A stretch of DNA of 64,000 nt, from NCBI GenBank assembly GCA_034435975.1, contig DAOTWD010000003.1, positions 62,001 through 126,000 of the forward strand. The letters run 5' to 3'. The notes beneath the pieces are model-generated. The model saw only the letters and a list, made by a program, of their open reading frames with translations, was not told where the DNA came from and did not search any database. The DNA comes from CAKZQX01 sp034435975 (GTDB lineage: Bacteria > Chloroflexota > Chloroflexia > Chloroflexales > Chloroflexaceae). The position numbers and the translations under genes are program-made. Of the stretch, positions 8,333-17,183 are shown piece by piece; position 1 is the first letter of the stretch; every line of letters starts with the position of its first letter.

Positions 8333-9412
8333 TTAAACATTGAACAGAAAATGACACACATCGCCATCCTGAACAATATATTGTTTCCCTTCCGAGCGCA
8401 CCATACCGGCCTTTTTGGCCTCGGTCATCCCCCCTGCAGCCACTAGATCGGCATAAGCGACCACCTCGGCCCGAATAAAGCCGCGCTGAATATCGGAATG
8501 AATCACGCCCGCCGCCTCAACCGCCGGGGTATTGCGCCGGATTGTCCAGGCTCGTACTTCGTCTGGCCCGGCAGTCAGAAAGCTGATCAACCCCAGTAAT
8601 TCATAGGAGCGCTGAATAACCCGATCACGGGCAGGTGCCACAATCCCCAGGTCATCCATAAACGAGCGCGCATCCTCATCGTCCAGTTGCGCCAGTTCGG
8701 CTTCAATTTTGCCACACAATGGCACAATCGCGCTCTGCCGATGCGTATAGGTCACCGGAGGTGGTGCCCCTAGTTGGGCTTCACCAATATTCACCACCAC
8801 GAGCAACGGCTTGGCCGTCAAAAACTGATAACCGCGCAGCGAGCGTTCCTCTTCATCACTCAACGGTAGATCGCGAATCGGAACATCGGCCTCCAGTGCC
8901 TCCTGTAGGCGCATAAGCAAATCCCGCTCTGCCACCCGCACTTCGCGCTCGCGTGCCGACATCTTGCCTATTTCGGCGTTCAGCCGCGTCAGCCGTCGTT
9001 CGATAATTCCCAGGTCAGAGAAAGCTAACTCCAGATCGAGATTGGTCAGATCGCGCACATAATCCACCGTTTCGGCTGGATGAGGAATGGTGGTATCCTC
9101 AAAAGCGCGTACAACATGCAAAAGGGCATCGGCGCTGCTGATATAGTTGAGCAGTGCTGGCGGTAGCCCCTCCCGTGAACGACTGCTGGTGATACCCGCC
9201 ACATCAACATATTGTACCTCAGCCGGTGTCGTTTTACGTGGGCGGAACATATGGGTAAGCGTGTCGAGCCGCGCATCGGGTACCTTGACAGTCGCAAGAT
9301 TCGGCTCAAGTTGACCAGATGAATAGGCCGCCGTTTCTGCGGTTCCGCGTGTTAGAGCATTAAAAACCGTTGTTTTACCACTATTGGAAAGCCCAATTAT
9401 TGCTATTCGCAT
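8333..9412 (-). CDS. ychF: YchF-type GTPase/ATPase of the Obg family
   Basis: A 359-residue P-loop protein of the YchF/OLA1 branch. Members hydrolyse ATP in preference to GTP, bind ribosomes and take part in stress responses. The Walker A motif is GLSNSGKTT (residues 7-15; many relatives have PNVGKS). The switch region VDVAGI follows, then a helical arm rich in Glu/Arg and the base-recognition segment VVNIGE, which departs from NKxD as is typical of YchF. The C-terminal TGS-like domain ends with EGKQYIVQDGDVCHFLFNV. The gene is 69 bp upstream of the glycerate kinase on the same strand. Confidence 0.94.
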   Translation of the reverse strand: MRIAIIGLSNSGKTTVFNALTRGTAETAAYSSGQLEPNLATVKVPDARLDTLTHMFRPRKTTPAEVQYVDVAGITSSRSREGLPPALLNYISSADALLHVVRAFEDTTIPHPAETVDYVRDLTNLDLELAFSDLGIIERRLTRLNAEIGKMSAREREVRVAERDLLMRLQEALEADVPIRDLPLSDEEERSLRGYQFLTAKPLLVVVNIGEAQLGAPPPVTYTHRQSAIVPLCGKIEAELAQLDDEDARSFMDDLGIVAPARDRVIQRSYELLGLISFLTAGPDEVRAWTIRRNTPAVEAAGVIHSDIQRGFIRAEVVAYADLVAAGGMTEAKKAGMVRSEGKQYIVQDGDVCHFLFNV

Positions 9413-10182
9413 GGTTCTTACAAATAATCCTTAGCACCGTATTGCATTGTGCGCCAGCGACACGCGATCCTGGTTTGAGGAGCTGTTGCCGCGCTCAATA
9501 GCTACAACGCCGGGCTTTATCTGCTTTTCACCTTTCGTTCATACTTGTGGCAGTATAGCGCGGATAAACGCCGGGCGCAACTGAGGGTGGCGCATCGTCG
9601 TGTTAAATGGTGAGATGTGGACATCTGGGTAGGCGTAATTGTTCGTAGTTGACACCCCGGTTAACATATGGGGCGAAAATAAACGAAGATGCCAATGATC
9701 GCGACAGGTCTGGGAAACGAGGCCTGCCTTGCCAGCCGCTGGTGAGAGGGCGAACGGCCTATACTCCCGTGTAGCGCGTGTTATTCATTCATGTTGAAAC
9801 CCATTGTTTGAGTGCTACTTAACGTTTTTTTCCCTTATCAAATCCGAGACAATAGGCTATAATGCCCGCAGGACGGCGAAGCGAGATCAAAAAAAGACGT
9901 ATCCGATTCTATTCTAATAGAGGCTGGTTTAGTCCTACCGCGAAACATCTTGTTCCTGGCCGATCATCGCACTCCAATACCTCATCATACCGTGTCACTA
10001 TTCATCTGGGCGAAACTTTCTGGTTATTCTCGCACCGGGCAGGTTCGTTCTAGTAAGATGTATAAATATTCATATCGGGCGCGTATCTTTTGCCGTAATC
10101 GTGGCGTTAGATTGAAGTGAGAGATGACATACGCCACTGCAAGCTACGCGCAGCGATATTTGCACAAGGTAAATCGTTCGTC
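9413..10182. other. 770-bp gene-free region between ychF and the ECF sigma gene
   Basis: No convincing coding frame was found: a 63-codon frame at 9862-10053 has no ribosome site and no recognisable protein. The region holds one candidate promoter (9835-9863, listed separately) and divides two divergent transcription units. No tRNA cloverleaf or known riboswitch was seen. A long leader ahead of the sigma gene or a small RNA is possible but not shown. Confidence 0.5.
9835..9863 (+). promoter_or_regulatory. candidate sigma-70-type promoter
   Basis: TTATCA (9835-9840) and a perfect TATAAT (9858-9863) are separated by 17 bp. Transcription would start near 9870 and reach the ECF sigma gene after a leader of roughly 310 nt. 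The -35 box matches the consensus at four of six positions. This is a sequence match only. Confidence 0.4.
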
Positions 10183-10869
10183 GTGGATGTGTCGAGTCTC
10201 GTCAAATCTGCACAGGCCGGTGATGCCAGCGCTATCAGCAAGCTATATGATTGCTATGCTGGCACGATTTTGCGCTACTTGCTTGCACGTGTCTATGAAC
10301 GGGAACTGGCGCAAGATCTGACCCAGGAAGTGTTTATTCGGGTTATCAAAGGCATTGGTCAAGTTGAGTACCGCGACGAGAAATCATTTGCCGGTTGGCT
10401 GTATACAATTGCAGGCAATGTGGTGCATAGCTATCACCGTCGTCGAAGGATCGCAGCCATTCCCCTCGAACACGATGGCGATCTGGTAGATGCACGCAGT
10501 CAGCACGATATCCATCGCATCTGTGATCGCCTGGCATTGCAGCACGCACTGGCACAACTCACGCAGGATCAACAACAAGTTCTGACATTGCGGTTTTTTG
10601 CCGGTATGACCAACAGTGAGATTGCCCGTATGTTGAACCGCACCGAAGGTGCGATCAAGGCGTTGCAATATCGAGCATTGCAGAGTTTGCAGCAGATTAT
10701 GACCCACGAGGATGAGCAACAGGATCATCTATCAGCATCAGCGTTGGCACAACCAGCGTTCACGACGCTGCAACAGACAGAACCCGGGTCTGGTACCCAG
10801 GATCGAGAAGTACATACCATTATGCCCCACCAGCCATTGCAGTCCGTAGAAACACACGTAGGAGATTGA
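10183..10869 (+). CDS. ECF-family RNA polymerase sigma factor
   Basis: A sigma-70 factor of the ECF group. Region 2 is seen at LVKSAQAGDASAISKLYDCY through LTQEVFIRVIKGI and FAGWLYTIAGNVVHSYHRRRR (core binding and -10 recognition). Region 4 is LALAQL-type sequence followed by QQVLTLRFFAGMTNSEIARML and EGAIKALQYRALQSL (helix-turn-helix for the -35). About 50 extra residues follow region 4, rich in Gln and Ser. The GTG at 10183 gives a standard ECF start; an upstream GTG at 10117 would add 22 residues without a ribosome site. The next gene starts 3 bp after the stop and encodes a membrane protein likely to control this factor. Confidence 0.92.
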   Translation: MDVSSLVKSAQAGDASAISKLYDCYAGTILRYLLARVYERELAQDLTQEVFIRVIKGIGQVEYRDEKSFAGWLYTIAGNVVHSYHRRRRIAAIPLEHDGDLVDARSQHDIHRICDRLALQHALAQLTQDQQQVLTLRFFAGMTNSEIARMLNRTEGAIKALQYRALQSLQQIMTHEDEQQDHLSASALAQPAFTTLQQTEPGSGTQDREVHTIMPHQPLQSVETHVGD

Positions 10870-10872
10870 GCG

Positions 10873-12993
10873 GTGCAACATAAATCCCTCGCGCATACGC
10901 TCGATGAAGCGCTGGCACGCCTTCATGATGAAACAGAGCTTAAGCAATATTTGGAAAGCTGCCCCGATAATGCGCAGGCACTACAGCCGTTGCTTGATGT
11001 TGCCCGCATACTCAAGCACGAAGCCCACCGGGACTTGCCGGCTGATATGCACGAATGGCTAATGATCGGGCGCGAAGAGATCACAACACTGACACCCCGG
11101 TTCCTGTCTACTCCCTCACGCCGAGCGCTCCCACCAGTCGCCAGACTACCATCAGGGATCGCTCCTGTTTATGGAGCGGTACTCGTACTTCAACGTCTGT
11201 TTCACCTGAACCGGCTCGCAGTAGCCTTCGTGGGTCTGGCGATCTTGCTGTTCTTCTTGACCACATCATTCGTAGATACTACGTCAGCTCATAGTGTCCC
11301 TGGCGATATGCTCTATTCCTGGAAACTGGCGCGCGAAACAGTGATACTGGCAATGACGCCTGATCCTGAGCAACGGAGTCTGTTGCGGTTACACTATGCC
11401 AGTCAGCGCATTGCTGAATTTGAGACGCTGGTGACCAATGAACAGTCGATGGACGAAGGCCAGGTGGAACGGGCGCTGGATTTGCTCAATATACAGGTGT
11501 ATCGTGCGCTAAACGAGGCCCGACACAGTGGGAATAGTGATGTGGTGCAGCAACAACTTGAGACGCTTTTGACCCATGCTGCCACCCGGATTGAGTCGGC
11601 TATGGTGCGGTCACAAACGCAACATGATCAGCACCAGCAGAAGACATTGCACTCTGCGCGTGAGAAGATGCAGACGTTAAAGCAGGATCTGTCGCGTCTT
11701 GCAGTTACTACCGTTCCACTTGATGCCACCCCTACACCGACCGTTACGAATACGCCAGTCGATCCAGCAACGATCGGTATTCATACACAAACGACGCCAA
11801 CGCCCACCAGTAGTGTAGCTCCAAACACTACCAGTACCAGGACTATACGCACTGAAACGGCCACATCAACCACCACACGCACGGCAAGGCCAACTCTTAG
11901 CCCAACCATAACCCGCATGGACATCAACAATGTGCCGCCAACCAGCACCAGTTCATCCTCACCAACGCAGATGAGCAACATGTTAGATCGTGGAACCTCC
12001 ACTGCGACAACCAGCCAGGTGCTAGACGATCAGTCGTTGTTACCAACCTGGACAGCAACGCCGACCGCAACACCGAGCGATACCGCGACGCCGACCGCAA
12101 CACCGAGCGATACCGCGACGCCGACGCCAGGTGACACCACGACCGCAACACCGAGTGACACCACGACCGCAACACCGAGCGATACCACGACGCCGACGCC
12201 AGGTGACACCGCGACGCCGACGCCAGGTGACACCGCGACCCCGACGCCAGGTGACACCACGACGCCGACCCCAGGTGACACCGCTACACCCGGTCATACC
12301 AGCACACCGACACCATTTGAAACAAACATCTCCGGTGCGGTACGGCCCATTCTGGAATGCGTGGCAGTCAGCACGGATGACTGGTTGATCGCGTTCTTTG
12401 GCTATGAAAACCTGAGTGATGCTCCCGTTGTTATCCCAACTGGCCCCAAAAATATAATCTCACCTGGACGGTATGATGGTCTACAACCAGAGGAATTTAT
12501 CTTACCAAAGGTCATTGAGGATCGTCCAGGGCGGACTGGCTTCTATCCTGATGGCCCCTTTGCCTTTACACTCTCCTTCCGTGCTACCGAACAGGTAATA
12601 TGGTCATTAGACGGACACATAGCGACGGCATCACAAGACTCGCCCCGATGTGGAGTGTTATTAGACGTAACCACGATCGATGATCTACCGATGACCGATA
12701 CGCCTGATCCTGAACTTCCACTTGTTGATGATGTGACTTCTATAGAATCGGAAAGACCTGGTTCTGTGATTACTTTCCTGGCAATAAGCGCAGACCATCC
12801 AGTGGATGGAACAGTTTATGCTGGCACAATGCGGCATCTGTGCAGCGGCGGTAGCCTCCCGCCAGTATCTACTACCGTTGCGCCAGCACATAGACCAGCA
12901 ATAACAGAAGTTGCCAGAGAACCGGTGCCAGGCCCCCCAGGATCATCTGGCTGCCCTTCCAGTCATACAGTTGATTCCACAGACTGGCGTTGA
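10873..12993 (+). CDS. membrane-anchored DUF5667 protein with Thr/Pro repeat linker and C-terminal extracellular domain
   Basis: A 706-residue protein encoded immediately after the ECF sigma gene, so a likely anti-sigma or sensor partner. Residues 1-110 are cytoplasmic and helical. A transmembrane helix spans about 113-134, followed by a DUF5667-like segment (SVPGDMLYSWKLARE and helical continuation to about 260). Then comes a 200-residue Thr/Pro/Ser/Asp linker with repeats of TATPSDT and PTPGDT. The C-terminal domain (about 485-600) has ECVAVSTDDWLIAFFGYEN, IPTGPKN and SPGRYDG, a pattern seen in secreted Chloroflexota proteins. The GTG start at 10873 has AGGAG upstream. The last 40 codons lie over the convergent gene (122-bp overlap) and look antisense-derived. 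Confidence 0.75.
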   Translation: MQHKSLAHTLDEALARLHDETELKQYLESCPDNAQALQPLLDVARILKHEAHRDLPADMHEWLMIGREEITTLTPRFLSTPSRRALPPVARLPSGIAPVYGAVLVLQRLFHLNRLAVAFVGLAILLFFLTTSFVDTTSAHSVPGDMLYSWKLARETVILAMTPDPEQRSLLRLHYASQRIAEFETLVTNEQSMDEGQVERALDLLNIQVYRALNEARHSGNSDVVQQQLETLLTHAATRIESAMVRSQTQHDQHQQKTLHSAREKMQTLKQDLSRLAVTTVPLDATPTPTVTNTPVDPATIGIHTQTTPTPTSSVAPNTTSTRTIRTETATSTTTRTARPTLSPTITRMDINNVPPTSTSSSSPTQMSNMLDRGTSTATTSQVLDDQSLLPTWTATPTATPSDTATPTATPSDTATPTPGDTTTATPSDTTTATPSDTTTPTPGDTATPTPGDTATPTPGDTTTPTPGDTATPGHTSTPTPFETNISGAVRPILECVAVSTDDWLIAFFGYENLSDAPVVIPTGPKNIISPGRYDGLQPEEFILPKVIEDRPGRTGFYPDGPFAFTLSFRATEQVIWSLDGHIATASQDSPRCGVLLDVTTIDDLPMTDTPDPELPLVDDVTSIESERPGSVITFLAISADHPVDGTVYAGTMRHLCSGGSLPPVSTTVAPAHRPAITEVAREPVPGPPGSSGCPSSHTVDSTDWR
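12055..12290 (+). repeat. coding tandem repeats (TATPSDT / PTPGDT)
   Basis: Inside the DUF5667 gene, two identical 30-bp units (12061-12120) are followed by mixed 24- and 18-bp units ending near 12290. They encode a stalk of TATPSDT and PTPGDT. Near-perfect DNA identity between units suggests recent expansion or contraction by slippage, so copy number probably varies between strains. Confidence 0.85.
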
Positions 12994-14899
12994 GGAACCC
13001 CGATAATATAATCGCGCCGACCCAGCTTACGATAGCAAACGCCGGCCAGCCCAGGATGATCAGCGTCAGAGCGCAGAGTAAGAGCAATACCCGTGATAGT
13101 TGTACCACAGGATATAGATAGAACCCACGATACCCCTCTTCGCCACCACCAGTCGATTCATCAAGCAAAATTAACACCAGGCAGACCAACGGCCATTCCA
13201 ACAACCCGATCAACCAGAGTAGCCCCGTGCCCACTCCGAGCGCCACATTGGGAAATACGCCCCGCACAAACAGGCCATGTGCCAGAAACAAGAATGCTGG
13301 CAGAAGTGCGACCCAGATCATCGGCGGAGCAACACGCCAGACCAGCGCTGATTGCAACTCGGTCGGCAGCATCTCCTCACGTGCCTGCTCAATCAGGGCA
13401 CGGATGGCGAGACGTGGTTTGAAGGTCAATCGGAGCAACCACGACTGCGATTCTTGTTGCAAGATCGGCTCTGGTGGATCAATACCCCGTATCTCGGCCT
13501 CTTGTTCGCGTTGAGCCTGGAGTTGTGCGATGGGCAGCAGTACCTGCTGCATTACAAACTCGAAATTGCTCATCGCTGACGTGACCAGGATACCATGTGC
13601 CAGACTACCATCATATAGCAGACTATTGATACGATAACTCAATGGTAATGGGCTTTCTTGTGACTGGATGAGCAGAATCTGGCTCTTCTCCGAAAGCTCG
13701 GTCGCCTTAACCGCCGTTATGTCAGGCCAGTTGATTACCTTCCAGCGTGGATTGGGAATCAAGCCGTTTTGCACCTGGACGGCCAGGCCCTCAGGCCGAG
13801 CCTCCAGCGCTGGCAGAAGATTACGCACTACGGCTAGCACTCCCAGCATCAGCACCAGCATCAAATGTGCCGCAACCAGCAACCACATGGGTGAGGGCAG
13901 GTTGGGCAACGCCGCTACGCCCGGCCATGGCACGGCTCTGGTGGTAAAATAGGTCGCTAAATCAACATAGGCTGCTGGCGGCAACACACGGTTGAAAAAG
14001 GCAACCGGGCGCAGATCAGGCAATATCAACACCAGAAACTGGGCCCAGTAGAGCAGATAGCGCCAGATGATCAAGACGATCAGGAGAATAGCACTCCAGG
14101 TAAAAAAGGCGCGGATACGAGTTGGGTAGGTTCCGCGCACGGAGGGAGTACTATCGCCAGTCATTGACCGCGTCGCTTCCGCTGCTGCTGCGCTGGCTTC
14201 ATCTGCGGTACGCTGGCTAAAAAACGATGCCGGGCTTAACAACAGGCGAAACAGCGGCGATTGCGCCGTTTCATCAAGTTGCACTGTCTGGGCATGTTCC
14301 TGTACCTGTGCTGCGTTTTGGGATTCTACCAGGATGGTTTGCACCAGTTTCTCGAAATCACTGATGCTCGAAGTCACCAGAAATCCCTGACTGGCGCGCA
14401 GATCATAAAGCAGACTGTAGAGGCGATGCCATCCCGTCAGATGTTTAGGCAGCGGTTCCACCAGCAATACGAACCGCTCACTGGACAGATCGCTTGTCAC
14501 CTTCACCGTCCGGAGTTCGCCCCAGTGCAGAGGAATCCAGCTACCAGCAAACTCCACGAGCATTCCACGAGAACTGGTTCGTAGCGTGGGGAGCGCATTG
14601 CGCAGAAACAACACGATAAATAAAGAGAGCGCCACCCACAACAGTGCCGGGAGCAGATCGGCCACCGTTTGTTCACGGGGACGATCTGCCACAACATTGA
14701 CCGCATCAATAATCTCAGCGAGGAAGGGTACGACTCCTACCAGAGTCTCGTCCAGACCAAAAATATCCCACAAATAGCGGAGCAATACAGCACCGAAGTA
14801 TCCGAAACTCAGTAGTACTACCAATGCCGAGAGTAGTTCAATCGACCACGTTATCAGGCGTGGATAACGATGCACAGTCTCAGTCTGGGTAGGAGGCAT
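12872..14899 (-). CDS. polytopic membrane protein with an internal duplication, function unknown
   Basis: A 675-residue protein I cannot assign to a named family. Hydrophobic helices lie near 14-45, 82-103, 266-292, 338-362, 521-548, 552-580 and 598-672. Two soluble segments are visibly homologous. Residues about 127-190 contain LYSLLYD...GFLVTSSISDFEKLVQTIL; residues about 391-454 contain INSLLYD...GILVTSAMSNFEFVMQQVL. Each is preceded by a helix ending in RN-LP-L and a short beta-rich part (ELRTVKVTSDLS versus DITAVKATELS), so the protein is two tandem TM-plus-domain units and a third TM block. The soluble parts resemble bacterial PH-type membrane domains in outline only. It is upstream of xseBA on the same strand. 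Confidence 0.75.
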   Translation of the reverse strand: MPPTQTETVHRYPRLITWSIELLSALVVLLSFGYFGAVLLRYLWDIFGLDETLVGVVPFLAEIIDAVNVVADRPREQTVADLLPALLWVALSLFIVLFLRNALPTLRTSSRGMLVEFAGSWIPLHWGELRTVKVTSDLSSERFVLLVEPLPKHLTGWHRLYSLLYDLRASQGFLVTSSISDFEKLVQTILVESQNAAQVQEHAQTVQLDETAQSPLFRLLLSPASFFSQRTADEASAAAAEATRSMTGDSTPSVRGTYPTRIRAFFTWSAILLIVLIIWRYLLYWAQFLVLILPDLRPVAFFNRVLPPAAYVDLATYFTTRAVPWPGVAALPNLPSPMWLLVAAHLMLVLMLGVLAVVRNLLPALEARPEGLAVQVQNGLIPNPRWKVINWPDITAVKATELSEKSQILLIQSQESPLPLSYRINSLLYDGSLAHGILVTSAMSNFEFVMQQVLLPIAQLQAQREQEAEIRGIDPPEPILQQESQSWLLRLTFKPRLAIRALIEQAREEMLPTELQSALVWRVAPPMIWVALLPAFLFLAHGLFVRGVFPNVALGVGTGLLWLIGLLEWPLVCLVLILLDESTGGGEEGYRGFYLYPVVQLSRVLLLLCALTLIILGWPAFAIVSWVGAIILSGFLNASLWNQLYDWKGSQMILGGLAPVLWQLLLLLVYVLAQR

Positions 14900-14912
14900 A
14901 GCCTGATCTTTT

Positions 14913-15164
14913 CTATTCGTCTGGCGCTAGTCCGCTTATCTGGAGTCTTTCGATTCGTAGTTCAGCATCATCAAGCAGACGCTGACAGGCGGCAGCCAGT
15001 TGCAACCCTTCTTCATACAATTGCAACGACTCCTCAAGGGATAATTCACCCTGCTCCAGACGTGTTACCAGATCCTGAAGCTGGCTATAAAGCGTCTCAT
15101 AGGTTGCAACAGGTGGTTGCTTTGTCATGGTATTGGCTTTAGGCGGGTGCTGCTTACGTGTCAT
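14913..15164 (-). CDS. xseB: exodeoxyribonuclease VII small subunit
   Basis: An 83-residue protein with the XseB helical hairpin (YSQLQDLVTRLEQGELSLEESLQLYEEG), which coats the long XseA stalk in exonuclease VII. The ATG at 15164 overlaps the end of xseA by 11 bp; a second ATG at 15128 would give a 71-residue protein that still keeps the whole domain. Neither start has a clear ribosome site, so translation is probably coupled to xseA. The basic extra N-terminus (MTRKQHPPK) is not a conserved part. Confidence 0.9.
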   Translation of the reverse strand: MTRKQHPPKANTMTKQPPVATYETLYSQLQDLVTRLEQGELSLEESLQLYEEGLQLAAACQRLLDDAELRIERLQISGLAPDE

Positions 15165-16359
15165 AGGTTTTGTATTGCAAAATCTTTGCCATGACCTGAT
15201 CAGCTTGAAACAGAATACGTACATTCTCACCGACGGCCACCTGATCACCGCGGGTGACAACCATGCCGTCGGTAAGCCGAGTAACAACAGCGTATCCCCG
15301 TTCCAAGGTTGCGCGGGGACTCAGGATATCGAGCTGGGCCTGCAACCTGCGCAGGTCTGCGCGACTCACCGTAATCGTATGGGTCATGTGATCGAATGCC
15401 CGTCGCAAGAGATCATCAACCTGCTGTCGGGCAGAGGGTAACCGGAGTAGCGGGCTATGCTGTTGCAATCTGTCCAATCCATCTGCCAGTTGCTGACGGT
15501 GATGTACCAGCATACCTGCACTGGCCATGTCCAGTTGTTGCCGCAAGCTGGTCAGCCTCTGGCGCAACTCGACCCGATCAGGCACCACCAGTTCCGCTGC
15601 GGCGGACGGGGTAGGGGCACGCACATCTGCCACATAATCCACCATTGTTGTGTCAGTTTCGTGTCCTACCCCGGTTATAATCGGTACAGGACTGGCAAAA
15701 ATGGCTCGTGCCACTATTTCCTCGTTAAACGCCCACAAATCCTCAAGCGAGCCGCCCCCACGGGCAACAATGATGACATCGACCGGGGCTGCATAAACGG
15801 CCTGCAAAGCAGTCACTATACTTTGAGGTGCCGACTCCCCCTGCACCAGACACGGTGCAATCAGTACCTCCACGAGCGGGCAACGCCGACCGATAATGGT
15901 CAGGATATCGTGCAGCGCCGCCCCGTGCTCGGAAGTGACAATACCAATACGGTGCGGCAGGTCTGGCAACACTCGTTTACGGGCCGGTTCAAACAATCCT
16001 TCCGCTTGCAGTTGCGCTTTCAGGGCCTCAAACCGCGCATGCAATTGCCCAATGCCAGCCGGTTGGAGCTGATGAACATAGAGTTGCAACTTGCCACTGG
16101 GAGCATAGAACGACACGTGCCCATGCGCCAGCACGGCCTCACCATTGGTGGGCAAGGAGTCCAGGTGCATAGCCTGGTTACGCCACATCACCGCGCTCAA
16201 CACTGCGTTGTTCTCTTTCACGCTAAAGTAACAGTGTCCCGAAGTAGCACGGCTAAAGTTCGAGATCTCACCTTGCACCCAGACATCACTCAACACCAGA
16301 TCGGTATCAAGCACTTCCTGTAGATAAGCCGTAAGCTCGGTCACAGTAAAAACATGCAT
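15154..16359 (-). CDS. xseA: exodeoxyribonuclease VII large subunit
   Basis: A 401-residue XseA, the catalytic subunit that degrades single-stranded DNA from both ends. The N-terminal OB-fold domain shows VWVQGEISNFSRATSGHCYF. The nuclease core shows IGIVTSEHGAALHDIL, VIIVARGGGSLEDLWAFNEE and ITGVGHETDTTMVDYVADVRAPTPSAAAE. A helical stalk follows, with a short C-terminal segment containing LERGYAVV and the DQVAVGENVRI beta region. The length is normal. It forms a two-gene operon with xseB, an arrangement common in bacteria. Confidence 0.96.
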   Translation of the reverse strand: MHVFTVTELTAYLQEVLDTDLVLSDVWVQGEISNFSRATSGHCYFSVKENNAVLSAVMWRNQAMHLDSLPTNGEAVLAHGHVSFYAPSGKLQLYVHQLQPAGIGQLHARFEALKAQLQAEGLFEPARKRVLPDLPHRIGIVTSEHGAALHDILTIIGRRCPLVEVLIAPCLVQGESAPQSIVTALQAVYAAPVDVIIVARGGGSLEDLWAFNEEIVARAIFASPVPIITGVGHETDTTMVDYVADVRAPTPSAAAELVVPDRVELRQRLTSLRQQLDMASAGMLVHHRQQLADGLDRLQQHSPLLRLPSARQQVDDLLRRAFDHMTHTITVSRADLRRLQAQLDILSPRATLERGYAVVTRLTDGMVVTRGDQVAVGENVRILFQADQVMAKILQYKTYDT

Positions 16360-16398
16360 TTGCTACCATCGATGCCATCCACATCGGGATGCAATGCA

Positions 16399-17010
16399 TT
16401 AGAGTGGTGCGATAACCATCAGTGGTTGACCATATTCCACAGGTTGTTCATTCTTTACCAGTATACGCACCACTCGTCCACCTACCTCTGTCTCAATCTC
16501 GTTCATCATCTTCATTGCCTCGACAATCGCCACAGTATCACCAGCATGCACCTCATCACCTTCATGGACAAACGGCGGATCTTTGGGCGAAGGTGCAGCA
16601 TAGTAAGTGCCTACCATAGGCGATGTTACCACATGACCGTCAGGTATGTCCGATTCTGCGGGTGCCGTTTCAGAATGCGCTGCTGCGTAGGGTGGTGCAG
16701 TGGTAACTGGCGGCGGGGTATGCCCGACCGGAGGGTGAGCCGCCTGAGGCATAGCCATGCCCGGCATTGGTGGTATACTCAACGCCAGCGGAACGGTTGA
16801 TAGGGCAGCCGAAGGATGGGGCGGTGATGTTGTATTCCCCCGCTTGACATGCAATTTAGACGATCCACGCTCGATCAATAGCTCGGTAATGTCGGTTTGC
16901 TCGATCAGTTCGAGCAATTCACGCACCGCCTCGATACCAAACTCGTCGGTGCGCCTATCAAGGGTTTCAGGCATTGTTTCACTCATAGCGTAACCAGTTT
17001 GCTTCCGCAT
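16399..17010 (-). CDS. accB: biotin carboxyl carrier protein of acetyl-CoA carboxylase
   Basis: The 203-residue protein has an N-terminal helix pair typical of AccB (VRELLELIEQTDITELLIE) and a flexible Pro/Ala/His-rich linker. The C-terminal biotinyl domain carries the biotin-accepting lysine in EAMKMMNEI and begins with SPMVGTYYAAPSP. It carries carboxylbiotin between the biotin carboxylase and carboxyltransferase in fatty-acid synthesis and, in Chloroflexia, possibly the 3-hydroxypropionate cycle. The ATG at 17010 and the in-frame ATG at 16986 are both weakly supported. No accC is adjacent; xseA follows on the same strand. Confidence 0.93.
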   Translation of the reverse strand: MRKQTGYAMSETMPETLDRRTDEFGIEAVRELLELIEQTDITELLIERGSSKLHVKRGNTTSPPHPSAALSTVPLALSIPPMPGMAMPQAAHPPVGHTPPPVTTAPPYAAAHSETAPAESDIPDGHVVTSPMVGTYYAAPSPKDPPFVHEGDEVHAGDTVAIVEAMKMMNEIETEVGGRVVRILVKNEQPVEYGQPLMVIAPL

Positions 17011-17115
17011 TGTTCCAAAACATATTACTACTGAGCGATTGTAGCAGAATAGCGGCCTTTACGTCAAACGCGACGGTGTTACCTGCAATCGAACATTTTG
17101 ACCGTTCCCCTACCA

Positions 17116-17141
17116 GGTACCGCCGCTCCTGCGGCGGTACC
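17116..17141 (-). terminator. strong GC hairpin downstream of the nicotinamidase gene
   Basis: An 11-bp perfect inverted repeat, GGTACCGCCGC (17116-17126) and GCGGCGGTACC (17131-17141), encloses a TCCT loop. It lies just past the 3' end of the minus-strand gene at 17184-17900 and before accB. There is no U tract on either side, so it may stabilise mRNA ends or act with Rho rather than as an intrinsic terminator. Confidence 0.5.
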
Positions 17142-17183
17142 CGATCGGCGGTGCCAATTTAACCAGACATGGGCACACTTTGT

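Noticed and set aside
9862..10053. 63-codon frame upstream of the sigma gene
   Set aside because: No ribosome site, no recognisable sequence and unrelated codon usage; treated as leader DNA.
12030..12297. Minus-strand Gly/Val or Arg-rich repeat proteins
   Set aside because: Antisense of the Thr/Pro repeats in the DUF5667 gene.
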